9,820 bases of DNA, from assembly GCA_945878965.1 (NCBI GenBank), contig CAMCUJ010000032.1, forward strand, positions 1 through 9,820. Direction: 5' to 3'. Positions 1 to 6,667 of the stretch are shown here, one piece after another (positions within the stretch are counted from its first letter, which is position 1; each line of letters starts with the position of its first letter). The translations under genes and the position numbers were made by a program. The notes under the pieces are model-generated. The model was given only the letters and a program-made list of their open reading frames with translations, did not search any database and was not told the DNA's origin. This DNA is from an uncultured Clostridia bacterium. GTDB taxonomy: Bacteria > Bacillota > Clostridia > Monoglobales > Monoglobaceae.

Positions 1-1
1 A

Positions 2-1225
2 TTTGCGGAAATTACGACTGCTGTCAGCGGAAATAATTATCAGCTTGTATATAAGAATTATTTTAAGTATAAGTCTGAAACAGATACTGCAAACCCTGAA
101 AGTATAGATACAACAATAATATTAAAGCCTAATACTTGGTATGATCTTTTCTTTGAGCTTGATACAACAACAAATACAGTTAAAATGTATGCCACTGACA
201 TTGATGGTAAAGTTGTAGGTTCAAAGGAGATTACGATTGATCCTGTTTTAACAGAAGCAGTAGTTGCTGCAAATACTACAATTGGTGTAACAAAAGCGGA
301 TATAATGACAAAGGGTACTCAGACATTAGAAACAAATCTTTATGTAAGCGATCCGACTTTTGCGTTAGCAGAACAAAGTATAGTTCTTCCTGAGGTAGAT
401 ACTTCTGATGTTCCTTGGACAAAGGGCGAATGTCAGGATGTAGTAACATCATCTAAATTCTTCAACTTCTCAGAAGTGGGTTCAGCTTTTGATATCAATA
501 ATGTACCAAACAACAGTGCTAATTTTGATGAAACAGTAAGCTTCGGCGGACTTACAATTTATATGGATCCTTCAAGAGACCTTGAATGGCAGGACAATAA
601 TCCCGGCGACGGCAATGGTGGTAAGCTTGAGTACAGCACAAGAAATAATGATAAAACAGGAACTGTTGGTTCATTGACTACATCATTTAATTATGGTATA
701 GGCAGCGCATATTCAAGCTTGTTTGAAGGAATGATGCTAAAGACAGCTGATGGAAAAAGCAATGTTTATTTGAAAAAGGCTGAAGATGGCAAGGTTTCGC
801 GTGAAATCAGAATCAGAGAGCTTGAAACTGATTATATAGCTAACGGCATAACAGTTGGTTATGATAAAGACGGTAATGAGGTCGATTTAACAACTCTTAC
901 AGGTCAGGAAGAAAAGCTAACTGGCCCATTTGAAAAGGTTATAGGTGTTAAGGTAAGCGGACCTTGTTCAATCGGTGTAATTTCACCGGAGAATAAGGGC
1001 AGACTTGTAACTATTTCAACAGCTGACGGAACAGTTCTAAATCCGGGAGATTTCCCTGATGCACCACTTGTAAGCCAGGGATCACTTCCGGTAATCGACA
1101 GTGCTACAGGTATAGCTTACAGAATGGCTGAATACACAGGAGAAAAACCGACTGAGATATATATATCTTGTCCTGCAGGCGGTGTATGTGTTTACGGTAT
1201 AGAAATCACTATGGTTGAAGATTAA
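2..1225 (+). CDS. C-terminal part of a large secreted surface protein (LamG-like plus jelly-roll-like domains), 5' partial
   Basis: The frame is open from base 2, so the gene starts before the window and the ATG at 185 is internal; 407 residues are visible. The first ~120 residues look like the end of a LamG/concanavalin-A-like beta-sandwich: a WYDLFFELD strand, then a tetrad of alternating strands around YATDIDGKVVGS. From about residue 140 to the end a second, Gly-rich beta domain begins with FNFSEVGSAF and FGGLTIY and closes with EIYISCPAGGVCVYGIEI. That last pattern recalls jelly-roll modules attached to clostridial pectate lyases and other secreted polysaccharide enzymes. Carbohydrate binding is therefore inferred; the catalytic part, if any, lies upstream. 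There are four Cys in the visible C-terminal domain, two of them close together near the end. No SLH, dockerin or LPXTG signal is present, so how it is held at the cell is unknown. An SLH protein follows 93 bp downstream. Confidence 0.75.
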   Translation, partial: FAEITTAVSGNNYQLVYKNYFKYKSETDTANPESIDTTIILKPNTWYDLFFELDTTTNTVKMYATDIDGKVVGSKEITIDPVLTEAVVAANTTIGVTKADIMTKGTQTLETNLYVSDPTFALAEQSIVLPEVDTSDVPWTKGECQDVVTSSKFFNFSEVGSAFDINNVPNNSANFDETVSFGGLTIYMDPSRDLEWQDNNPGDGNGGKLEYSTRNNDKTGTVGSLTTSFNYGIGSAYSSLFEGMMLKTADGKSNVYLKKAEDGKVSREIRIRELETDYIANGITVGYDKDGNEVDLTTLTGQEEKLTGPFEKVIGVKVSGPCSIGVISPENKGRLVTISTADGTVLNPGDFPDAPLVSQGSLPVIDSATGIAYRMAEYTGEKPTEIYISCPAGGVCVYGIEITMVED

Positions 1226-1250
1226 TCGGAAAAATTTAAAAACTATTAGT

Positions 1251-1274
1251 CTCTGCCCTGATAACAGGGCAGAG
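1251..1274 (+). terminator. perfect 10-bp GC hairpin between two surface-protein genes, weak terminator candidate
   Basis: CTCTGCCCTG (1251-1260) and CAGGGCAGAG (1265-1274) form a perfect 10-bp stem around an ATAA loop. It starts 25 bp after the stop of the upstream gene and ends 44 bp before the next start. The + strand continues with A-rich sequence rather than a T-run, so it is not a standard intrinsic terminator. It could attenuate transcription or cap and stabilise the 3' end of the upstream message. I saw no convincing separate promoter in the gap before the next gene, which leaves read-through possible. Confidence 0.4.
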
Positions 1275-1318
1275 AAATTAAAAAAATAAAATTACCATAA
1301 CGAAAGGGGTAAATAATA

Positions 1319-3433
1319 ATGAGAAATTTTAAACGTATTGCAGCTATAGCTGTAAGTGCTGCGATGCTATTAAGCACAATGTCACTTAATGCATTTGCTG
1401 CGGTAATGTCAGTTCCTGATGCTACAGCTGTTGTAGCTACTGATATTGCGGATGATGATCTAGTTAATGCAAAACTTGAGGCAAGTACACAAACAGTTGC
1501 TCCGGGCGAAACATTCACTCTTGCACTAAAGCTTTCGGGTGTAAAAGATTCTGCACAGGCATTAAATGTTGGTCTATTTTTATCAGAGATTAAATATGAT
1601 GTAGACAAATTTGATTTAGTTTGTGCAATTGCAGAAGACGATGCATATACTGATGAGGGTAGAAAAGCAGTTCCTTTTGCACTATACTCGGATTTATGTA
1701 CTATAAATGCGGCTGAAAACAAGATAGCTCTTGGTGATACATCTGCTTTCAAGATTATACCGGGTTCTGATTTTGCAGTATTTAATGTTACAGTTAAAGA
1801 TAATGTTGCAGATGGTCAGTACAAGTTTACAGTTCCTTATGTTGCAGCAGCTACAACAGCCGGTAAGACTTTGTCTAATGAAACTCCGTATGAGTTATTG
1901 ATTAATGTAGACAAGAATGCACAGCCTCAGGAAAGCACAACTCCATCAGAGGCTCCATCTGTAGAGCCATCAGTTGCTCCATCTGTAGAGCCTTCAGTTG
2001 AGCCATCAGTTGCTCCATCTGTAGAGCCTTCAGTAGAGCCTTCAGTTGCTCCATCTGAGCCAAGCAAGGTTACAGCTGATGATGTAGTTAAAAAGTTTGA
2101 AGAGATTATCGCAAAGGATAAAGACATTGTTAATAAGATTTTTGATGCCATAGAGTCTACTTTAACTAAAGAGGACGTAGAATTGGTTAAGGAAATCAAG
2201 GATATGATTGATAGTCTTTCTGAGTCTGAAAAGGCTTCACTTGGCGATAAGCTTGCAGCAAGCGATACAGTTAAAGAAAGTATTCCGACTGATAAGACTG
2301 TAGGTGATTTATTAGGCGCTACAGACAGCGTTGTTGCACTTAATGATACAATCATAGTTACAGAGCCTACAATCAGAGCAACAAAGGAATTTGATCTTAC
2401 ATTAACACGTAAATATGCTGACTATGACGGTAAAGCTAAGGTTACAATAACTAAGGGTGATGCTGAAGTAAGTGCACCTGTTACTGTAGAGTTCGCTAAG
2501 GGCGAAACTAAAGTTACAACAAGAATGGCTGCGCTTGAAGGCGTTGTAAAGGGTGATAAGGTAACAATTTCTGTTGCTTACTCAGTAGTTATTGGTGATA
2601 AGGAATGTCCTGTTACAGATGCCGGAACAGAAAAAGTAGTTGAAGTTAAGAGTAAGTCAAGCGGTACATCTGCTACAACTCCTGTATCAGGCGGTGGTAG
2701 CGTTCCATCATCAAGCCCATCTCCATCAGCTTCAACTGAGCCTACAGCTTCAACTGAGCCTACAGCTTCAGCTGAACCTACAGAAGCTCCAACACAGGCT
2801 CCTGTATCAACATTTGCTGATGTTGCTGAGCTTGCACCATGGGCAGCAGCTGATATCAATGAACTTGCAGCAGCAGGTATAGTAAACGGTACTTCAGCTA
2901 CAGAATTCGCTCCAATGGCAAACGTTACACGTGAGCAGTTCGTTAAGATGATAGTTGGTGCTCTTGGCGTTGAATTAGTTGATGAAGTTGTAGCATTTAA
3001 CGATGTTGAAGCAGGTCAGTACTATGTACCATATATAGCTACTGCTCTTAATAACGGTATTGTTACAGGTATGTCAGATGAGTGGTTCGGCGTAGGTCAG
3101 AACATCAGCCGTGAAGATATGGCTACAATCATCTACAGAGCTCTTAAGATAAATGGAACAGCTGCTCCATCATTCGCAGATGCTGCTGATATCGCTGATT
3201 ATGCAAAAGCTGCAGTTGCAGAGCTTGCAAACCTTGGTGTAATCACAGGTTATGAGAATGGAACATTCGGTCCTAAGGCTAATGCTACACGTGCTGAGGC
3301 TGCTGTAGTTATTAACAGAGTTCTTAAGATAGTTAAAGCTGCTAATGCTCCTGTAGAAGAAGCTCCTGTTGAGGAAACTCCTGCTGAGGAAACTCCTGTT
3401 GTAGAAGACGCAACAGCTGAAGATAATAAATAA
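1319..3433 (+). CDS. SLH-anchored cell-surface protein with a cohesin-like module
   Basis: This is a 704-residue exported, wall-bound protein. A signal peptide covers residues 1-27 (basic MRNFKR, hydrophobic core, AFA cleavage site). Residues ~48-200 resemble a cohesin-type beta-sandwich (PGETFTLALKLSGV, EIKYDVDKFDLV, GSDFAVFNVTVKD). Residues 210-249 are a PSVE/PSVA linker, 250-340 a Lys/Glu-rich helical part, ~345-455 a beta domain and 462-497 a Ser/Thr/Pro linker. Three SLH repeats follow at about 499-550, 560-610 and 619-671, with TREQ (537-540), SRED (597-600) and canonical TRAE (657-660) motifs, then an acidic Glu/Pro tail. SLH triplets bind pyruvylated secondary wall polysaccharide. The ATG has a good GAAAGGGG site 9 bases upstream. 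All 11 Arg codons are AGA or CGT, whereas downstream genes also use AGG, CGG and CGA; this suggests selection for high expression. The role may be a scaffold or wall-coat protein; the cohesin call is by pattern only. Confidence 0.88.
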   Translation: MRNFKRIAAIAVSAAMLLSTMSLNAFAAVMSVPDATAVVATDIADDDLVNAKLEASTQTVAPGETFTLALKLSGVKDSAQALNVGLFLSEIKYDVDKFDLVCAIAEDDAYTDEGRKAVPFALYSDLCTINAAENKIALGDTSAFKIIPGSDFAVFNVTVKDNVADGQYKFTVPYVAAATTAGKTLSNETPYELLINVDKNAQPQESTTPSEAPSVEPSVAPSVEPSVEPSVAPSVEPSVEPSVAPSEPSKVTADDVVKKFEEIIAKDKDIVNKIFDAIESTLTKEDVELVKEIKDMIDSLSESEKASLGDKLAASDTVKESIPTDKTVGDLLGATDSVVALNDTIIVTEPTIRATKEFDLTLTRKYADYDGKAKVTITKGDAEVSAPVTVEFAKGETKVTTRMAALEGVVKGDKVTISVAYSVVIGDKECPVTDAGTEKVVEVKSKSSGTSATTPVSGGGSVPSSSPSPSASTEPTASTEPTASAEPTEAPTQAPVSTFADVAELAPWAAADINELAAAGIVNGTSATEFAPMANVTREQFVKMIVGALGVELVDEVVAFNDVEAGQYYVPYIATALNNGIVTGMSDEWFGVGQNISREDMATIIYRALKINGTAAPSFADAADIADYAKAAVAELANLGVITGYENGTFGPKANATRAEAAVVINRVLKIVKAANAPVEEAPVEETPAEETPVVEDATAEDNK
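1946..2065 (+). repeat. in-frame tandem repeat encoding a PSVE/PSVA linker
   Basis: This encodes residues 210-249 of the SLH protein. Eight four-residue units (V-E/A-P-S) run from 215 to 246 in the order E A E E A E E A, giving a 12-residue (36-nt) higher-order period. The two full 36-nt copies at 1985-2020 and 2021-2056 differ at only two synonymous bases, pointing to recent duplication or slippage. The segment should be an extended, flexible spacer between the cohesin-like and helical modules. Confidence 0.85.
2729..2782 (+). repeat. three 18-nt tandem units encoding ASTEPT in the second linker
   Basis: Three copies of an 18-nt unit encode A-S-T-E-P-T, A-S-T-E-P-T and A-S-A-E-P-T. The first two are identical in DNA and the third differs at two bases. 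They lie in the Ser/Thr/Pro-rich linker just before the SLH repeats, which probably spans the cell wall. Such linkers are common O-glycosylation sites in surface proteins, but nothing here shows that directly. Confidence 0.8.
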
Positions 3434-3474
3434 TTCACTTATACATTTGAATTATAAATATTAACATTAACATA

Positions 3475-3510
3475 AAAACCGATTCCTGTTATGGGAGTCG
3501 GTTTTCTTTT
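3475..3510 (+). terminator. intrinsic terminator after the SLH protein gene
   Basis: AAAACCGATTCC (3475-3486) pairs with GGAGTCGGTTTT (3494-3505) through 12 positions with one G-U wobble and a 7-nt loop. A T-rich tract (TTTTCTTTT, 3502-3510) follows. It begins 41 bp after the stop codon and closes the surface-protein unit. Confidence 0.9.
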
Positions 3511-3641
3511 GTGCGGCTATTGATGCTTGTTATGCTGCACTGCGATACTGCTGTGCCGCTTAATGAATCTTCAGAAAGGGCGGAGCGAAACAATAGAATG
3601 CCATTAATTATTAATAAATTTTAAATTAACAGTTAAGCTAC

Positions 3642-3670
3642 TTGCAAAAGTTAGATAGTTGTGCTATACT
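3642..3670 (+). promoter_or_regulatory. sigma-A type promoter with extended -10, driving tagA
   Basis: The -35 TTGCAA (3642-3647) is separated by 17 bp from -10 TATACT (3665-3670). A TG dinucleotide one base before the -10 (3662-3663) makes it an extended -10. An AT-rich stretch at about 3602-3635 could act as an UP element. Transcription would start near 3677, about 29 bases before the tagA ATG. It sits just after a strong terminator, so tagA is transcribed separately from the SLH gene. Confidence 0.75.
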
Positions 3671-3705
3671 TTAGAGAGTAATAAGTTATTTTGCGAGGAA
3701 TAAAT

Positions 3706-4452
3706 ATGGACACTAAAAGAAAAACCATAGAAATACTTGGGGTTAAGATTGATAATATAACAGCTGACACTGCACTTGATAAAGCATATAAACTGGTTAC
3801 AGATAACAGTGACAGAACAGCTATGATATTTACACCGAACCCCGAAATAGTTATGGCTGCATACAATGATGAAAGCTTTAAAGAGATTCTGAATTCTGCG
3901 GATATGTGTACGGCGGACGGAATTGGAGTTGTATATGCTTCCAAAATTTTAAAAAATCCGTTTCCGGAGCGTGTTGCGGGTTTTGATTTAACCTGCGGAC
4001 TTCTTGAAAAAATAAGTCACAGCGGCGAGGGTGTATTTTTGTTTGGTTCAAAGCCGGGCGTGGCTGAAACGGCAGCAGAAAACCTTAAAGCTAAATATAA
4101 GGGACTCAAGATTTCCGGAACGCATCATGGTTATTTTAAAGAGGAAGATGAAGAAGAAATAATTGAAAAGATAAACAATTCCGGTGCAAAATTGCTTCTT
4201 GTATGCCTTGGTGCACCAAAGCAGGAAAAATGGATTTATGCCAATAGGGATAAGCTTAATGTTAAGCTTTGTATGGGAGTTGGCGGAGCAGTTGATGTAT
4301 TTGCCGGCAATGTAAAGCGTGCACCTGATATTTTTATTAAGATGAACTTAGAATGGTTTTACAGACTTATGAAACAGCCGAGCCGAATCGGACGTTTCGC
4401 GGCTCTTCCTAAGTTTATGATTACAGTTATGAAAAATAAGAATGAAAATTAA
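3706..4452 (+). CDS. tagA: TagA/WecG/CpsF-family (GT26) N-acetylmannosaminyltransferase
   Basis: Members of this family transfer ManNAc from UDP-ManNAc to undecaprenyl-PP-GlcNAc on the inner face of the membrane. This is the first committed step of wall teichoic acid and of several secondary wall polysaccharides. The 248-residue length is normal. Family motifs are clear: FTPNPE at 42-47, ADG at 70-72 with Asp71 as the likely catalytic base, LGAPKQEKW at 168-176, GVGGAVDVFAGNVKRAP, and a C-terminal NLEWFYRL...PSR segment with basic residues that in TagA helps membrane contact. The start is set at ATG 3706 because GCGAGGA (3693-3699) lies 6 bases before it; the in-frame TTG at 3691 overlaps that ribosome site. 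It has its own promoter. The SLH protein upstream needs a wall polysaccharide of the kind such enzymes initiate. The exact sugar and polymer cannot be read from the sequence. Confidence 0.93.
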   Translation: MDTKRKTIEILGVKIDNITADTALDKAYKLVTDNSDRTAMIFTPNPEIVMAAYNDESFKEILNSADMCTADGIGVVYASKILKNPFPERVAGFDLTCGLLEKISHSGEGVFLFGSKPGVAETAAENLKAKYKGLKISGTHHGYFKEEDEEEIIEKINNSGAKLLLVCLGAPKQEKWIYANRDKLNVKLCMGVGGAVDVFAGNVKRAPDIFIKMNLEWFYRLMKQPSRIGRFAALPKFMITVMKNKNEN

Positions 4453-4459
4453 ATTTGAT

Positions 4460-4520
4460 TTTTCAGCGAAACAAAAGTTAGTGCTGAAAATGCAATATGA
4501 CAGTATTTGGGGCATATTGC
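4460..4520 (+). other. two consecutive 8-bp inverted repeats after tagA
   Basis: TTTTCAGC (4460-4467) pairs with GCTGAAAA (4483-4490), and GCAATATG (4492-4499) with CATATTGC (4513-4520). Both stems are perfect, with loops of 15 and 13 nt. Neither is followed by a T-run, so they are poor terminators. They occupy most of the 97-bp gap between tagA and the DJ-1-type gene and could mark an mRNA end or processing point. No clear promoter for the following genes is visible, so read-through from the tagA promoter is possible. Confidence 0.4.
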
Positions 4521-4549
4521 TTAAATATATGGAGATAGGTGATATATAG

Positions 4550-5095
4550 ATGTTGTATATGTTGTTGGCAGAGGGATTTGAGGAAACAGAGGCAATAGCC
4601 GCACTTGATATTATCCGAAGAGCGGATATAAAAATTCAGACTGTTGGAGTAAGTGATGATTACTTTGTTACAGGCTCACACGGCGTTTGCGTTAAGGTTG
4701 ATATACCTATTAATAAGATTAATAAAGATATTATAGACGGAATAATTCTCCCGGGAGGAATGCCGGGAACGCTTAATATTCAAAACAGCGAGAAGGCTAT
4801 TGATATTATAAAATATTGTGATGATCATAACAAGCTTATTGCAGCTATTTGTGCAGCACCTATGATACTTGGTGAGCTTGGAATTCTTAAGGGAAGAGAT
4901 GTAACTTGTTTCCCGGGATATGAAGATAGCTTAGACGGTGCAAATGTAAGTGATGATTATATTGCTGTAGATAAAAATATAATTACGGCAAGAGGAGCCG
5001 GAGTTTCTATACGTTTCGGTGGTGCTGTTGTAGATTACTTTAAGCCGGGCGAGGGACATAAGCTTCTTAAGCTTGTTCAGTGTATGCACGTGTGA
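4550..5095 (+). CDS. DJ-1/PfpI (ThiJ) family protein
   Basis: This is a 181-residue cytoplasmic alpha/beta protein of the DJ-1 branch. It has the opening EGFEETEA with Glu14 matching the glutamate that contacts the reactive cysteine in human DJ-1. LPGGMPGT lies at 67-74, AAICAAP carries the nucleophile-elbow Cys101, and a GAGVSIRFGG segment resembles the late RGPGTS region of DJ-1. The position of human His126 is part of CFPGYED here, so that His is not conserved. Family members have been assigned glyoxalase, deglycase, chaperone and redox-sensing roles; which applies here cannot be told. The ATG has AGGTGAT 6 bases upstream; a second in-frame ATG at 4559 is less likely. The next gene follows after 18 bases, so it is the likely first gene of the run to 9582. 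Confidence 0.92.
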   Translation: MLYMLLAEGFEETEAIAALDIIRRADIKIQTVGVSDDYFVTGSHGVCVKVDIPINKINKDIIDGIILPGGMPGTLNIQNSEKAIDIIKYCDDHNKLIAAICAAPMILGELGILKGRDVTCFPGYEDSLDGANVSDDYIAVDKNIITARGAGVSIRFGGAVVDYFKPGEGHKLLKLVQCMHV

Positions 5096-5113
5096 GATAA
5101 AGGATTTGGTTTT

Positions 5114-5722
5114 ATGAATATTGAAGCTCTTACAAAGGCGGAGCAAAGAAAGTATTTTTTGGCTAAAAGAAATTCGATTTCAAATGAGGATATAGAGTTA
5201 AAAAGTAAAGTTATAGCTGAGCATTTTTTTGGAAGTAAGCTGTATGAGAGTGTTAATACCGTTATGGCATATGTTTCTATAAAAAGTGAAGTAAGAACCG
5301 AAAAATTGATAAAGAAATTAATTGAGGATAAGGGCAGAGTTATAATTCCAAAATGCGAAGTGGCTTCAAAAACACTTAAGACGTATTCCGTTTCGGATTT
5401 TTCTCATCTTACGGAAGGTGCATATAATATATTGGAACCAAATAAGGAGAAAATTATAAACGGCGAAATTAAAGAAATTAAAAAAACGGAGATTGATGCG
5501 GTTATAACTCCGGCAGCGGCATTTGACAGCTTGGGATTTAGGCTTGGATATGGTGCCGGATATTATGACCGCTTTTTTGAGGATTATACAGGAATTAAAG
5601 TAGGATTTGAATTCTCGGACTGTATTTGCGGCAGAATTTCAGCCGAGAATGATGATGTACCTGTAGATGTTATATTCAGTGAGCAGGGGTGTATGATTAT
5701 CAATGACGCTTATAGATTGTAA
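5114..5722 (+). CDS. fau: 5-formyltetrahydrofolate cyclo-ligase
   Basis: The enzyme uses ATP to convert 5-formyl-THF to 5,10-methenyl-THF, returning a stored or inhibitory folate to one-carbon metabolism in the cytoplasm. The protein has 202 residues, the usual size. It has the basic N-terminal helix AEQRKYFLAKRNSIS (9-23), the central Y-V-S-I-K-S-E-V-R-T stretch typical of the family, and the signature nucleotide-binding motif GYGAGYYDRFF at 145-155. It ends with DVPVDVIFSE. The ATG is preceded by AAAGGA at 9 bases. Its 3' end overlaps the next gene by 20 bp, which argues for co-transcription. The folate role has no evident link to the wall genes that follow. Confidence 0.95.
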   Translation: MNIEALTKAEQRKYFLAKRNSISNEDIELKSKVIAEHFFGSKLYESVNTVMAYVSIKSEVRTEKLIKKLIEDKGRVIIPKCEVASKTLKTYSVSDFSHLTEGAYNILEPNKEKIINGEIKEIKKTEIDAVITPAAAFDSLGFRLGYGAGYYDRFFEDYTGIKVGFEFSDCICGRISAENDDVPVDVIFSEQGCMIINDAYRL

Positions 5723-6608
5723 AAAGCATATAGGGCGTGTTAAATGGATATTGTTCTGGGTAATATTTATGCAGATTATAAGTGAATATCTGATTACTAC
5801 TGTAGTTACATTTATACCGTTTAATATTCACAAATATATTATAATGGGTTTAAAGGAGCTTATTACGTTTCTTCCCCCGCTTTTAATATATGCAAGGTTT
5901 ACGAAAAAGCCTACACTTATACCAATGAAGGCGGAGTACAGAATTAATAATATTTCATTAATTAATGTTATATTTATTGCATTAATGGCAATTGGTGGGC
6001 AATTTATAATGATGCTGCTTAATGTTCCTATGAATATTCTAATGGAAACAGTTTTCAATAAAGATATTACATCTGCGGTTCCGATTGCGGAGAATACGTT
6101 GGAGTTTTGTATGGGTCTTTTGTTTATGGCAATAGTTCCGGCAATACTTGAGGAGCTTTGGATGAGGGGAATAGTATTCGGAGCGTTTGCGAATTACAGT
6201 ACACGTTCGGCACTTATTTTCACTACAATTATTTTTGCATTGCTTCACGCAAAATTCAGTCAGGTTTTAGGAATATTGTTTCTTGGGTTTATGACAGGTT
6301 ATGTTCTTATAAAGACAAATTCGCTTTTGGCACCTATAATTTATCATATATTCAGTAATGCATCGGCACTTGTTGCGGGACGTTTCATAAGCGGAATTTT
6401 AAGTGACAAAGAATTATATTCAATGCTTGGAGTGTTTATTCTGTTATTTATATCAGCACTTTTAGTTTTTATGGTTATAAACAGAAAAAGAAAAACCGTT
6501 AAGGGTAAGTATGATTTTTCAATAGCTATAGGTGGGTTGTTCAGTGTGCCTGTATTTTTAGCAATTGTAATGGTTGTTGTAAACGGTTACATCTATAATT
6601 TAATTTGA
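5703..6608 (+). CDS. CPBP-family intramembrane glutamic protease (CAAX/Abi type)
   Basis: A 301-residue polytopic membrane protein with about eight hydrophobic segments. The three CPBP motifs are present: EELWMR at 150-155 (EExxxR, with the catalytic Glu pair), FALLH with His182, and HIFSN with His215 and Asn219 (HxxxN). The family includes the eukaryotic Rce1 CAAX protease and bacterial proteins implicated in bacteriocin self-immunity and peptide maturation. No bacteriocin or prenylation gene is nearby, so the substrate is unknown. The ATG lies inside the 3' end of the folate gene, with AGGGGT about 12 bases upstream, a rather long spacing. Its place before MltG and RodA may mean a link to the envelope, but that is only context. 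Confidence 0.92.
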   Translation: MTLIDCKKHIGRVKWILFWVIFMQIISEYLITTVVTFIPFNIHKYIIMGLKELITFLPPLLIYARFTKKPTLIPMKAEYRINNISLINVIFIALMAIGGQFIMMLLNVPMNILMETVFNKDITSAVPIAENTLEFCMGLLFMAIVPAILEELWMRGIVFGAFANYSTRSALIFTTIIFALLHAKFSQVLGILFLGFMTGYVLIKTNSLLAPIIYHIFSNASALVAGRFISGILSDKELYSMLGVFILLFISALLVFMVINRKRKTVKGKYDFSIAIGGLFSVPVFLAIVMVVVNGYIYNLI

Positions 6609-6667
6609 ATGTGTTTGAATTATTTTGCAAGGCGATGTACAAAAGATGAAATGTTAGGAGAAAGCTA

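Noticed and set aside
860..900. DKDGNEVD stretch in the first protein as a possible dockerin calcium loop
   Set aside because: Only a single short loop is present, without the paired 22-residue dockerin repeats or the usual C-terminal position.
1246..1752. Minus-strand open frame of 168 residues over the start of the SLH gene
   Set aside because: It lies opposite a clear signal peptide and cohesin-like coding region, has low-complexity Ser/Ala content and no recognisable motif.
1927..2355. Minus-strand open frame made of Ser/Thr/Asp/Gly repeats
   Set aside because: It is the antisense reading of the PSVE/PSVA linker and helical region; the repeat keeps all frames open.
2640..2882. Plus-strand open frame rich in LQLQLSLQ
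   Set aside because: It is a shifted reading of the Ser/Thr/Pro linker of the SLH protein with no ribosome site.
3250..3438. Minus-strand open frame opposite the SLH C-terminus
   Set aside because: It is an antisense shadow of the third SLH repeat and the Glu/Pro tail.
3691..3705. In-frame TTG start five codons upstream of tagA ATG
   Set aside because: The TTG codon and following bases are the ribosome binding site itself (GCGAGGA), so initiation at ATG 3706 is preferred.
3651..3944. Minus-strand open frame opposite the tagA promoter and start
   Set aside because: It overlaps a well-supported promoter and gene and shows no family motif.
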